DNA from: Treponema sp.
GTDB lineage: Bacteria > Spirochaetota > Spirochaetia > Treponematales > Treponemataceae
DNA: 64,000 nucleotides
NCBI GenBank assembly: GCA_017534445.1
Contig: JAFXWC010000062.1
Span: 20,012-84,011, forward strand
Direction: 5' to 3'
Of the stretch, positions 7,921-15,968 are shown piece after piece (within the stretch, counting starts at the first letter, position 1; each line of letters starts with the position of its first letter). The position numbers and the translations under genes were made by a program. The notes beneath the pieces were generated by a model, which searched no databases, had not been told where the DNA came from, and was given only the letters and a program-made list of their open reading frames with translations.

Positions 7921-9051
7921 ATGACAGAAAATGAATCAACAGAACGAAAACAGGTATTTGTTGGCAATATACGCAAATGTCCGAACTGTGGCGCACAGAT
8001 TACAACAGACACGGCAAAATGTCCGTCGTGCGGATTTGTGATTGAAAAGGAAAAAGTATCGTCTGCAATGGACGAGTTTGCAAAGAAGTTCGTCTCGCTC
8101 CAAACCGAAGCCGAAAAGAGGGATCTCGTAGAATCTTATCCGGTTCCGAACAACAAGGAAGACTTGCGCGGATTCTTGAACTATGCGGCAAACCAGCGCG
8201 ACAAAGACTACCCGACACCTGCCAACAAAGTGTTCTGGGTAGACGCATGGAACAACAAGTGCCGCCTTATTGTAAACCAGGCAGTTGATGTGTTTGGCTC
8301 GGATGCTGAATTCATGCAGTACCTTAGGACATACAAGGCAGAGGTTGAAAAATCCAGCAGCGAAAACAAAAAACTCAAAGGCCGACTTCGTTTTGCAAAG
8401 ATAGCAAAATTTTCTGCTATTCCCGCAGTGGCACTTGCATTGGTAGGACTTATTGGCACAATTTCTTATACGAAGCAAAAAAAGCGGGCGGAACTGATAG
8501 CTGGCTGTGTCGTGCCAAAAGAAAATGTAAGTATAGATCACGATTCGACAGAAATTCTTTCAGACGCAAAAATCGTTACAACAAACATCTCGCAAAGAAA
8601 CGAATCCTCGAACAGAGAAAAAGTTTGGTGTTTGGATACGACAGTCACAGTAGATGTCAAATTCAATACAAACATGATGAAAGCGATTCTTGAAGACACT
8701 AAAAAAAATGACCCAAAATATTACTCTTCGCCTGATTTTAAAGGCAAAGCATGGTTTAGAACAGGCGGATTAGGAGAAAATTCAGAGAATTGCATCGAGT
8801 GCTCTTATCAGTCAAAAAGTGCGAGACTGCATAGTTTTGACAATGTGCACCAGATTTCTGAAACCATTATGAACTGGACGGAGGCAGGTAGGACAGAAAC
8901 ACTTACCATCCGCCTTACCCAAATTGCGGGAAGCCGCAAGGAATGTGAAGACTTGGCAATAAAACTGCACGAAAGCGGAGAGTTTTCTTTTAGTATTAAA
9001 GCCCAGTACGATCAGTACCAAGTGACTTGGCACCAAAAACATGGGAGGTAA
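7921..9051 (+). CDS. Zinc-ribbon membrane protein
   Basis: A protein of 376 residues. Residues 20-38 form a zinc ribbon (CPNCG ... CPSCG). Residues 40-160 are a charged, mostly helical region ending in a predicted coiled coil. One transmembrane helix spans about residues 164-183 (SAIPAVALALVGLIGTISY), and about 190 residues follow that would lie outside the membrane. The start ATG at 7921 has AAGGAA 6 nt upstream; earlier in-frame codons lie in the hairpin region. It is the first gene of a tight four-gene operon (gaps of 14, 20 and 17 nt). The layout recalls zinc-ribbon membrane proteins found beside SPFH proteins in phage-shock-like stress operons such as Bacillus ydjFGHI. That parallel is inference. 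Confidence 0.8.
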   Translation: MTENESTERKQVFVGNIRKCPNCGAQITTDTAKCPSCGFVIEKEKVSSAMDEFAKKFVSLQTEAEKRDLVESYPVPNNKEDLRGFLNYAANQRDKDYPTPANKVFWVDAWNNKCRLIVNQAVDVFGSDAEFMQYLRTYKAEVEKSSSENKKLKGRLRFAKIAKFSAIPAVALALVGLIGTISYTKQKKRAELIAGCVVPKENVSIDHDSTEILSDAKIVTTNISQRNESSNREKVWCLDTTVTVDVKFNTNMMKAILEDTKKNDPKYYSSPDFKGKAWFRTGGLGENSENCIECSYQSKSARLHSFDNVHQISETIMNWTEAGRTETLTIRLTQIAGSRKECEDLAIKLHESGEFSFSIKAQYDQYQVTWHQKHGR

Positions 9052-9065
9052 ACAGGGAGCTGGCA

Positions 9066-10007
9066 ATGAATCAATCTGAAAATGCAGAGCCGCACCTTCG
9101 AGCAGAAAGCAGAATTCTTCTTGCGGGGAACGGAATAAGCGATGCTCAAAAAATCCAGTGGGATGATATACTCCGCTATGTTCAAGATAAAATGCTTGAA
9201 ACCAAGGATATTTCTGAAGACGACTTTAATGAGAATGTACGTTCCGTTTCTCCGACATTGTTTTTTGAATCCCTCTGCAAAAAATCTTCAGATTCAAAGG
9301 AAGGTGAAAAACGCCTTCGCCAGCTGGTAAAAGAATATGTCGGCGACAAGTCAAATTTTGTTCATAAGCTATGGAATATGTACAATGTTATCCTTACTAC
9401 CAATTTTGACAACAACCTTGTCATCAGCAAAGGTAATTTATACGAAAACAACGAAAACCCAAAAGAAAAGCACCTCACTTCTGAAGATAATCCCTTGTAT
9501 CGCCGACTTGATTTTACCTATGACAAAGTAAAGAAATCTATTTTCTTCATTCACGGATATTTTAGAAATCCTTCAACAATTTGTCTTGGGTTTGAGCAAT
9601 ACACCTACAATCTAAAAAGAATCGAAAATTTCGTAATCCAAGAATATTCTGAAAAAAATAGCAAAAAGAAAAAATCACGAAAATCAATCTCGTGGATTGA
9701 TTATTTTTTTAAGGACAACACAACAATCGATATTCTTGGACTTTCTCTCTGCAATGAAGAGATTGACCTTTGGTGGATTCTGAATTACCGGAAGAAAATC
9801 CTTAACCGTATAAAAAACAACAAAATAAATTACTACGACATCTCGAATGATGAAATCAAAGATGAAGAAGCAAAGGCAAAGCACAATGCAAAAACAAAGG
9901 TTTTAAAGTCATTCGGAATAAATGTAGTTTCAGTTGCAAAAGCGAAGTCTTATAACTCAGATTTTTACAGCCTGTGTCTCAAAACGATAAAACAGAAATA
10001 TGCATAG
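9066..10007 (+). CDS. SIR2-like domain protein
   Basis: A protein of 313 residues with the motif order of SIR2-type NAD-binding folds. Visible are GNGIS at 21-25, TTNFD at 111-115 (catalytic Asn and Asp), IHG at 162-164 (catalytic His) and IDILGLSL at 221-228 (late nucleotide-binding strand). There is no zinc-binding Cys cluster, which fits the SIR2-like families in defence systems that hydrolyse NAD+ rather than classical deacetylases. The start ATG 9066 has GGGAG 6 nt upstream; a TTG at 9027 would overlap the preceding gene. It is the second gene of the operon, between a membrane zinc ribbon and an SPFH protein. NADase activity is inferred from the family. Confidence 0.8.
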   Translation: MNQSENAEPHLRAESRILLAGNGISDAQKIQWDDILRYVQDKMLETKDISEDDFNENVRSVSPTLFFESLCKKSSDSKEGEKRLRQLVKEYVGDKSNFVHKLWNMYNVILTTNFDNNLVISKGNLYENNENPKEKHLTSEDNPLYRRLDFTYDKVKKSIFFIHGYFRNPSTICLGFEQYTYNLKRIENFVIQEYSEKNSKKKKSRKSISWIDYFFKDNTTIDILGLSLCNEEIDLWWILNYRKKILNRIKNNKINYYDISNDEIKDEEAKAKHNAKTKVLKSFGINVVSVAKAKSYNSDFYSLCLKTIKQKYA

Positions 10008-10027
10008 ATAGAAAGGAGACGTAACCG

Positions 10028-11434
10028 ATGGGACTTTTCGGAAACAAAAACAAAACAAATGAAGGCGGCTTGATGGATGTCATCCGCTGTGACGAGCCGA
10101 GCTACCTTATCTGGAAGTGGCGGCCTGCTGGCGAAGATGCAAACACCACAAAAAAGGAAAATGCAATCCGCTACGGCTCTTCTCTCCGCGTAAAAGAAGG
10201 CGAAGTTGCCGTATTTGTTTATCCGCAGAAAGACGGAACTCAGCAGGATTTTATAGTCGGTCCTTATGACGAGACAATCAAGACAGGGAACTTTCCTGTC
10301 CTCACTTCAATTGTCGGGGCAGCATTCGGTGGAGCAAGCCCATTTCAGGCAGAAATCTACTTCATCAACCTTGCGGGTATCATTCAGGTAAAATTCGGTG
10401 TTCCATTTTTTGATGTCGTAGACCCACGTTTCATGGATTATGCAGTCCCTGTTGCAGTTCGTGGAACAATCAGTTTTAAGATTTCAGATTACAAAGAATT
10501 CATAAAACTGCACCGGCTTATCGATTTTAATCTGGACGCTTTCCAGACGCAAATCCGCGATGCTGTTATAAAATACTCAAAAGGTGTTGTAACAAATATT
10601 CCGTCGGACAATGGAATCCCAGTCATTCAGCTTGAAAGAAAAATTCTGCTAATAAATGACACAATCGAGCAATACATAAAACCCCGCTTGCAGAATGATT
10701 TTGGTGTAACCGTTAGTGCCGTTGATATTTCGGATGTAGAGCTTGACAAAGACAGCGAAGGCTACAAAGAGCTTAAAGCAGTCACCGCAGACATCACCAC
10801 GCAGACAACACAGGCTCAGGCTGCTGTCAACATCAAACAGATGCAGGATATGCAGCGTGTTCAGATGGAAAATCTTGAGGAAACTCAAAGAATCCAGCGG
10901 GAAGAAATGCAGCGAGCACAGAAACTCCAGACAGAAAGTGCAAACTTGTCGGCATTCCAGATTGAAAAGCAAGCGGAAGTTGGCATTGCAGGAGCAAATG
11001 CGCTTGGTCAAATGGGAGCAAATGGCGGTGTTGGCGTAAATCTTGGAAACGGAGGCGGCTTCAATCCTGCTGGTATGATGGCGGGAATGGCAATGGGAAG
11101 TGCAATCGGTCAGAACATGGCTGGCATGATGAACGGTGCCTTGGGCGGAATTAATCAACAAATGCCACCACAGATGCCGGGTGTTGCAGTTCCTCCGGTT
11201 CCTCCAGTAAGCCAGTACAATGTTGCCATAAATGGACAGAGCACAGGACCTTATACAGTGCAAGTTCTCTCTCAGATGGTGGCAAGTGGACAGTTTACAA
11301 AGGCAAGTCTTGTCTGGAAAAACGGCATGGCAAGTTGGCAGCCCGCAGGTGAAGTTCCTGAACTTGCATCCCTTTTCGCACAAGGCTCAGTACCGCCTGT
11401 TCCGCCAGCACCACCAGTTCCACCAGCTATGTAA
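10028..11434 (+). CDS. SPFH (virion core protein-like) protein with C-terminal GYF_2 domain
   Basis: Residues 1-270 form an SPFH/band-7 domain of the bacterial YdjI/virion-core-like type, ending in a conserved VSAVDISDVELD stretch. A Gln-rich coiled coil follows (about 275-320, QMQDMQRVQMENLEETQR), then a Gly/Met-rich flexible part (325-385). A GYF_2 domain lies at about 397-449 (GPYTVQVLSQMVASGQ ... VWKNGMASWQPAGEVP), and the protein ends in a Pro-rich tail. There is no signal peptide or obvious membrane helix. SPFH proteins assemble on membrane microdomains; GYF domains bind Pro-rich peptides, and the protein carries its own Pro-rich segments. AGGAGAC-like sequence precedes the ATG. It is the third gene of the operon with the SIR2-like protein. 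Confidence 0.9.
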   Translation: MGLFGNKNKTNEGGLMDVIRCDEPSYLIWKWRPAGEDANTTKKENAIRYGSSLRVKEGEVAVFVYPQKDGTQQDFIVGPYDETIKTGNFPVLTSIVGAAFGGASPFQAEIYFINLAGIIQVKFGVPFFDVVDPRFMDYAVPVAVRGTISFKISDYKEFIKLHRLIDFNLDAFQTQIRDAVIKYSKGVVTNIPSDNGIPVIQLERKILLINDTIEQYIKPRLQNDFGVTVSAVDISDVELDKDSEGYKELKAVTADITTQTTQAQAAVNIKQMQDMQRVQMENLEETQRIQREEMQRAQKLQTESANLSAFQIEKQAEVGIAGANALGQMGANGGVGVNLGNGGGFNPAGMMAGMAMGSAIGQNMAGMMNGALGGINQQMPPQMPGVAVPPVPPVSQYNVAINGQSTGPYTVQVLSQMVASGQFTKASLVWKNGMASWQPAGEVPELASLFAQGSVPPVPPAPPVPPAM

Positions 11435-11451
11435 CGTAAGGAGCAGTTTTT

Positions 11452-11799
11452 ATGAAGCCTAATATTTTTTTGATTATCGTTTCTGTCTTGATTGCTACCC
11501 TCGCAGGCTACGGCTTTTATGCCGCAAACTCGGGCGAAAATTTCAATCTTCTGCTTTCTCTCGGAAGTGGCTTGACTTTTGCGATTACCTTGATTGGCAC
11601 ATTGGGAATAAAGCCTAAGGAAAGAGCCGGAAATGTAAATTTTAAAATCATATCTGCTATTTTCTTTATTTTGTTCTTGATAAGCAACTTGATTTTCGGA
11701 TTCACAGGAATGAGTGTTGCTCCGTACATAATAGTAAACGGAGTAATTCTGTTGATTTATATGATTGTTGGATACGGAATAATCAAATCAAAAGAGTAA
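11452..11799 (+). CDS. Small four-helix membrane protein
   Basis: A protein of 115 residues with four predicted transmembrane helices, at about residues 4-24, 32-50, 62-83 and 90-110. No family was recognised. AAGGAG lies about 9 nt before the ATG. It is the last gene of the operon, 17 nt after the SPFH gene. Its place beside an SPFH protein and a membrane-anchored zinc ribbon suggests that it belongs to the same membrane complex, but nothing in the sequence proves this. Confidence 0.75.
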   Translation: MKPNIFLIIVSVLIATLAGYGFYAANSGENFNLLLSLGSGLTFAITLIGTLGIKPKERAGNVNFKIISAIFFILFLISNLIFGFTGMSVAPYIIVNGVILLIYMIVGYGIIKSKE

Positions 11800-11807
11800 A
11801 CCATTGC

Positions 11808-11890
11808 CTTTCTCTCCCCCTTTTGGCAGAGGGGGTTCACCACCGCCTTGCGCATCCCTAACGCGAATCAAGCACGATTTTGTTTACTTT
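11808..11890. repeat. Repeat module shared with 7735-7785
   Basis: ACCGCCTTGCGCATCCCTAA, CGCGAATC and AAGCACGATTTTGTTT match the end of the mosaic at 7740-7785 exactly. The two copies flank the SIR2/SPFH operon in direct orientation. Confidence 0.75.
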
Positions 11891-11905
11891 TATTACATTT
11901 TTAGT

Positions 11906-12403
11906 ATGTCAACAAAGTATGAAACAGAAAAAATAGAAGCTAAACAAAATATTATTTCATGGCTCAAGGAAGCAGAAGAAAAAGCAGACGAACTTTGGAA
12001 TAAAAACCAAGAACAGGTGAAGCTATATTTTAAGGGGAATGATGAAAGAAAAGCAATAGGAATTATTCCAGAAAATGCAATGCATATTTTTTCCGGGATT
12101 AAAGATTATCATCTTTATGCAGACAAAACCTATCTGATTGACCATTATTTGAACAGGCATTATGACAACCGCTTATTTGAAAATATCCAAAATATTTTGG
12201 ATAATTATACCAATATATATTTTGATACTGCCCAAAATTCTTTTGGGTTCGTAAAAAAGAATTCTAAACTTGTAGACTGTCTGTTTGTAAAACAAATTGA
12301 GAATAAGATTGTTTTGTTTGCCTCAACATACAAGCAACCGGAAATAAGACTTCAAAACAAACGGTATAAAAAAATAACTCCTGCCAAAAGACAGGAGCAG
12401 TAA
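11906..12403 (+). CDS. Unknown cytosolic protein, possible BECR-type nuclease fold
   Basis: A protein of 165 residues with no signal peptide or membrane segment. The N-terminal 50 residues are highly charged and helical. The middle part contains IDHYLNRHYDN, which weakly resembles the H-x-x-x-R/K-H signature of phage Barnase/EndoU/ColicinE5-RelE-like (PBECR) nuclease domains; beta-strand-like segments follow. This resemblance is by eye only. The start ATG 11906 has no clear ribosome site, and the upstream open frame runs into the repeat at 11808-11890, so translation from there is unlikely. It is AT-rich compared with its neighbours and lies between two copies of a repeat module, which suggests acquired DNA. 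Confidence 0.6.
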   Translation: MSTKYETEKIEAKQNIISWLKEAEEKADELWNKNQEQVKLYFKGNDERKAIGIIPENAMHIFSGIKDYHLYADKTYLIDHYLNRHYDNRLFENIQNILDNYTNIYFDTAQNSFGFVKKNSKLVDCLFVKQIENKIVLFASTYKQPEIRLQNKRYKKITPAKRQEQ

Positions 12404-12481
12404 ACATCGTTAGAGGGCAGCACTCCTCTGTCGCAGAATCCAAAAGGAAACACCGCAGTGGCTATCTCTGACGTAAACGAT
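12378..12481 (+). other. Structured region with nested hairpins
   Basis: CTCCTG/CAGGAG (12378-12397) lies in the end of the preceding gene. AGAGG/CCTCT (12412-12429) sits inside a closing pair ATCGTT/AACGAT (12406-12411 with 12476-12481). There is no T run, so it is not a simple terminator. The rest of 12482-12600 shows nothing except a short copy of the AAGCACGATTTTGTTT module. Confidence 0.3.
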
Positions 12482-12602
12482 ACTTTAAATATATCATGTT
12501 GCATAAAAATGTCAAGTCTGCATCTCTTCAAGCACGATTTTGTTTCACACCCTTCTTTTCTGTATAGGATTACTTTTTGCAGAAATCCGCTAAAATAAAA
12601 AC

Positions 12603-13565
12603 ATGAAAAATAAGATTGCCCGCATTGCCATTATACTTAACCTGACAGTGATGGCTGTACTTTTACTTCTTTGTTTTGTTGGAAAGGCTGTTGGTTTTGA
12701 AAGCGAAGTTTTTACTTATATTGCCTTTGCACTGATTCTTCTGGGGATTGTGATTCCGCCGGTTGTTATTGCAATTTTGTACCTGCTTGGAAGTGAGGCG
12801 GCGAACGATTATGTATTCCTTTCGGTGGCGGCTGCATTTGTCTTTAACCTGATTATTGCCATACCCAACAATTTTAGTGGCTGGCACATTTTTGCAGTAC
12901 CAATTGCTTATGCTGTTTTTTATGCCCCCTTCGTCATCATCAGGAACAGGAAAAAAATCACGGCAAAAATGGTTCGCTGGGCACTTATTTGCGTTTCGGT
13001 TATAGCCCTTGTTTTTCTTGCCAACAAGGTGGAAAACATAATCAGGGATTCGTCTGTATACAAGTACGATGAGCAGGGGAAGTTGCTCGGCAACAAATAC
13101 GACAGTTACGATTCATCTGTAAAAGTCCACAAGAAAAAGTTCAAAGACGGAACAAGTAAGAAATACGACGACAAAGGAAATATTGTTTCGGAAACAGACA
13201 CGGACGGAAAGTGCACAAAATATGAATACGATGAAAAAGGAAAGCTTGTTAAAGAAACGGATTCAGACGGAAAAGTAAAAATGTATGAATACTATGAAAA
13301 CGGAATGATAAAAAAAACATGGTCAGATGAATTTAGCGAAGAATACGAATACTTTAAAGACCAGCCGGAAAAAATACGGCGTATAAAAAATAATGTGTTC
13401 GCCGGTGAATATGCATTCCTTGGCAAATGGGAAGAAACTTTTGACAAAAATGGCAACCTCATTTTAGAAAAACACGGCAAGCGCTGCACCAGGTATTTTT
13501 ATTTTTTTACCCACTGGAAGAACGGCAATGTAAAGACAAAAAGGGTTTTTACAGTTGACTTCTAA
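12603..13565 (+). CDS. Membrane protein with YD-type repeats
   Basis: A protein of 320 residues. The first 150 residues hold about five transmembrane helices. From about residue 155 there are short repeats of the form YDExGKLxxETDxDGKxxKYEY (at least three units), like the repeats of Rhs/YD and YwqK-type proteins. The protein ends soon after the repeats, so no toxin domain is attached. The function is unknown. There is no Shine-Dalgarno sequence; a TAAAAT hexamer at 12591-12596 ends 6 nt before the ATG, like the leaderless genes in this window, but no good -35 was seen. Confidence 0.75.
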   Translation: MKNKIARIAIILNLTVMAVLLLLCFVGKAVGFESEVFTYIAFALILLGIVIPPVVIAILYLLGSEAANDYVFLSVAAAFVFNLIIAIPNNFSGWHIFAVPIAYAVFYAPFVIIRNRKKITAKMVRWALICVSVIALVFLANKVENIIRDSSVYKYDEQGKLLGNKYDSYDSSVKVHKKKFKDGTSKKYDDKGNIVSETDTDGKCTKYEYDEKGKLVKETDSDGKVKMYEYYENGMIKKTWSDEFSEEYEYFKDQPEKIRRIKNNVFAGEYAFLGKWEETFDKNGNLILEKHGKRCTRYFYFFTHWKNGNVKTKRVFTVDF

Positions 13566-13610
13566 AACTTAATTCTGAATTTTTGCAAGGCTTATAAAAA
13601 GCGATGGCCG

Positions 13611-14717
13611 CTATTTTACCGGGTAGTTGTCAAATCCTGCGGCCTTGAGCTTTTTGGACACATCGCCTGCCTTGTTCTCGTCTACAACGACAACATAATA
13701 GGTTTTGCCGGAAGAACGGGTTTCCGTAAAGCAATATGCATCAAAGCCCTTTGCCTTAAGACGGTCTATTAACTCCTGGGCATTTTTCTTTACGCCAAAA
13801 AAGCCCACCTGGTAGCGGACCTTTTTACCAAGAACTTCAGCCCCGGAAGGAGGATTGTCCTTTGCGGATGCAGAAGTATTTTTTGAAGAAGAATCATTCT
13901 TTGGGCTAGAAGACTCTTTTGCCAAAGATACATTTTTTGTGTCGACTTTTGCGTCGGCAGAATCAGTATACTCTGTGTCTGCAAAGCCGGATTTTGGATA
14001 AACAGAGCGAGGCACAAAATACCAGAAGGGAACATTTGCAATCTGCGCGCTACCCTTTATAAGGGCATACTCGGCAGAAAGAGGATAAGACTTTCGCAAG
14101 GCCTCAGAATACTTTTTGTTGTCTGTAAGGAACCAAAGGGTAAAAAGAACGGCAGGACGGACGCATTCCATGGACTCCATGGAAGCATAGGCCCCAAGTA
14201 TTTCTATTGAATCCGAAGCTTCGGCGTAACTCTGCGCACGGCAAAGCGCACTCCAAACAGAATATAAGTTTACAAAGGCAATTATCTTTTTGTCCTTGGA
14301 AGAACGAACCGCACTGTTAAGATAAGAGTCAGCAGTTTCCCAGTCACCGGAATTAAGGCAGCACCTTACCGCATCAAGAACAAGCTGCTCGGAAGAAACC
14401 TTTTCCACCCCCTGGGCATCGCTTGCGGCAATGGCTGCGGCTTTTGCATAAGAGCGTCCAGCCTCGCTGTAAATGCCAAGCTGCTCCTGAAGGGTGCCAA
14501 GAAAATACAGGGAAGACCTCTTGTCCGCACTGGAGGCGCATTCATCCAAATGCTCCTGAATAAAAGAAATTCCCTCCTGCACAGAATCCTGCTTTAGAGC
14601 CTTCTCCCTTAATTCAGCGGCAGAATAAGAAGCCCCCTTTTCCGCGGCAAAAATAAAAGAGGAGAGGAAAAATGAGAAGGATGCAAAAAGAATTTTTTTT
14701 GCAAAGGGAATATTCAT
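13611..14717 (-). CDS. Exported SPOR-domain protein
   Basis: A protein of 368 residues with a signal peptide (to about residue 24, SSFIFAAEKGA). It has a helical, TPR-like middle part (residues 30-210), a Ser/Lys/Asp-rich linker and a C-terminal SPOR domain (about 295-368, starting KKVRYQVGFFGVKKNAQEL). SPOR domains bind glycan strands lacking stem peptides at septa, so a role in cell division or cell-wall remodelling in the periplasm is likely. GAGGA lies 8 nt before the ATG. It follows the LapA-like gene by 15 nt and shares its promoter. Confidence 0.85.
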   Translation of the reverse strand: MNIPFAKKILFASFSFFLSSFIFAAEKGASYSAAELREKALKQDSVQEGISFIQEHLDECASSADKRSSLYFLGTLQEQLGIYSEAGRSYAKAAAIAASDAQGVEKVSSEQLVLDAVRCCLNSGDWETADSYLNSAVRSSKDKKIIAFVNLYSVWSALCRAQSYAEASDSIEILGAYASMESMECVRPAVLFTLWFLTDNKKYSEALRKSYPLSAEYALIKGSAQIANVPFWYFVPRSVYPKSGFADTEYTDSADAKVDTKNVSLAKESSSPKNDSSSKNTSASAKDNPPSGAEVLGKKVRYQVGFFGVKKNAQELIDRLKAKGFDAYCFTETRSSGKTYYVVVVDENKAGDVSKKLKAAGFDNYPVK

Positions 14718-14732
14718 CGCAAATCCTCGTGT

Positions 14733-15128
14733 CTAGTTGCCGGAAGAGTCACTTGCAGAAGATGAGTCACCGGCATAAGTAACGTTGGAGCCGTCTTCGG
14801 AAGACAAGGGAAAATGCACGGAAGAGGAAACCTTAGCCTCTTTGGCAGCTTCCTTTGCGGCAGCCTTTTCCTTTATGCGCTCTTCCTTTTCTCGGTTCTT
14901 TTCTGCCTTGGCAAGAGCCTTTTTTACGGCCTCCTTGTTGGACTTTCCAAAAGTAAATGGAAGCGTAAGCAGAACGCCGCAGACAAAGGATGCAATCACC
15001 GTAACAAAAACAGGCACGTCTTTGAAGGTATGGAAAATCCACAGGTCACACTTGTTGCCAAGATTAAAGCCTGTGAAAGTAGCAACCAAAACCATAAGCA
15101 AAATAGAAAAAATCAATTTGATGGGCAT
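14733..15128 (-). CDS. LapA-like (DUF1049) membrane protein
   Basis: A protein of 131 residues with two transmembrane helices: IKLIFSILLMVLVATFTGF, and one around VFVTVIASFVCGVLLTLPF. A Lys/Ala/Glu-rich cytosolic coiled coil and a Ser-rich end follow. This two-helix-plus-coiled-coil layout is that of the LapA/DUF1049 family, linked to lipopolysaccharide assembly in other bacteria; treponemes lack classical LPS, so the role is open. The start was set at the ATG ending at 15128 because AGAGAGG lies 6-7 nt upstream; the longer frame would start inside the promoter. Confidence 0.8.
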   Translation of the reverse strand: MPIKLIFSILLMVLVATFTGFNLGNKCDLWIFHTFKDVPVFVTVIASFVCGVLLTLPFTFGKSNKEAVKKALAKAEKNREKEERIKEKAAAKEAAKEAKVSSSVHFPLSSEDGSNVTYAGDSSSASDSSGN

Positions 15129-15149
15129 AAAAAACCTCTCTTTTCTACT

Positions 15150-15178
15150 ATTATATCCCTTGTAGGACAAAATGTCCA
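15150..15178 (-). promoter_or_regulatory. Promoter of the lapA-like/SPOR operon
   Basis: On the minus strand TGGACA (15173-15178) and TATAAT (15150-15155) are 17 nt apart, about 20 nt before the start codon and its ribosome site. Confidence 0.65.
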
Positions 15179-15192
15179 TTAGCATACAAAAC

Positions 15193-15356
15193 GGAAATCA
15201 ATTTTGTGTTCCACTCCCAGAAAAATCTGGCAGAAATGCCTCAGTTGCGCGTAATAGGTATTAAGGTCGCTACGCGGCTTGAAGCTACGCTGCCGGGTTC
15301 CCCCGCGCAAAGGGGCCTGCCAGATTTTTCTTCCGTTCCACACAAAATTGATTTCC
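15193..15356. repeat. Repeat element with 40-bp inverted ends
   Basis: The left end (15193-15233) and right end (15317-15356) are inverted copies. The outer GGAAATCAATTTTGTGT and inner AGAAAAATCTGGCAG match perfectly, with a variable stretch in between. The core carries CGCGGCTTGAAGCTACG and CTGCCGGG, which recur inverted in the element at 33176-33403. It does not code. Confidence 0.75.
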
Positions 15357-15386
15357 TGCATTGGTCCCCATAATAATAGAAATGTA

Positions 15387-15968
15387 CTAGAGGAAAAGCA
15401 CTCCAAAAACCGCACCGGCGGCAACTATGAAAACCGGATGGATCTTTTTTACAAAGAAGAGGACTGCAAGGGCTATAACATAGAAGACGGTCTGCTTAAT
15501 CTGCACAAGGTCCGCAACCTGTCCGCTGGCCTTAAAAGCCTCTACATTAAGAATGGTAATAAGAAAGACGTTGGCAAGGGCAACAAGAACCATTCCCCCG
15601 GTGGCAGGACGCAGCCCCGTAAAGGCAGCCTGAACAAGAGGCTTCTTTTGAAAGTCAGCAAAAAATTTGGCAATCAGCATTATTATTATTAGAGACGGAA
15701 GAACTTCGCCAAAGGTGGTGATCACTCCGCCTACAGGACCGTATACTTCGCAGCCGCAGTAAGTTGCAAGGTTAATGCCGATGGGCCCAGGGGTACTTTC
15801 GCTAATAGCCAGCATGGAATAGAATTTTTCCTGACTTATGACCCCGTATTTTTCCACAAGAACCTGCTGCATGAAAGTTGCCGCAACAAGCCCTCCCCCA
15901 ATGGCAAAAAGGCCAACGTAAAAGAAAATGCAAAAAAGATGGAAGAGTCCCAAAATTCCGGTGAACAT
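15387..15968 (-). CDS. CHR-family (chromate transporter-like) half-size transporter, second gene
   Basis: A protein of 193 residues with about six membrane helices and one CHR domain. It starts FTGILGLFHLFCIFFYVGLFAIGGG and continues with the conserved ESTPGPIGINLATYCG loop. CHR proteins export chromate or move related anions; many anaerobes carry them with no proven substrate. It overlaps the first gene of the pair by one base (TGATG-type junction) and is co-transcribed with it. Short CHR pairs act as antiparallel heterodimers in other bacteria, which fits two unlike halves here. Confidence 0.88.
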   Translation of the reverse strand: MFTGILGLFHLFCIFFYVGLFAIGGGLVAATFMQQVLVEKYGVISQEKFYSMLAISESTPGPIGINLATYCGCEVYGPVGGVITTFGEVLPSLIIIMLIAKFFADFQKKPLVQAAFTGLRPATGGMVLVALANVFLITILNVEAFKASGQVADLVQIKQTVFYVIALAVLFFVKKIHPVFIVAAGAVFGVLFL

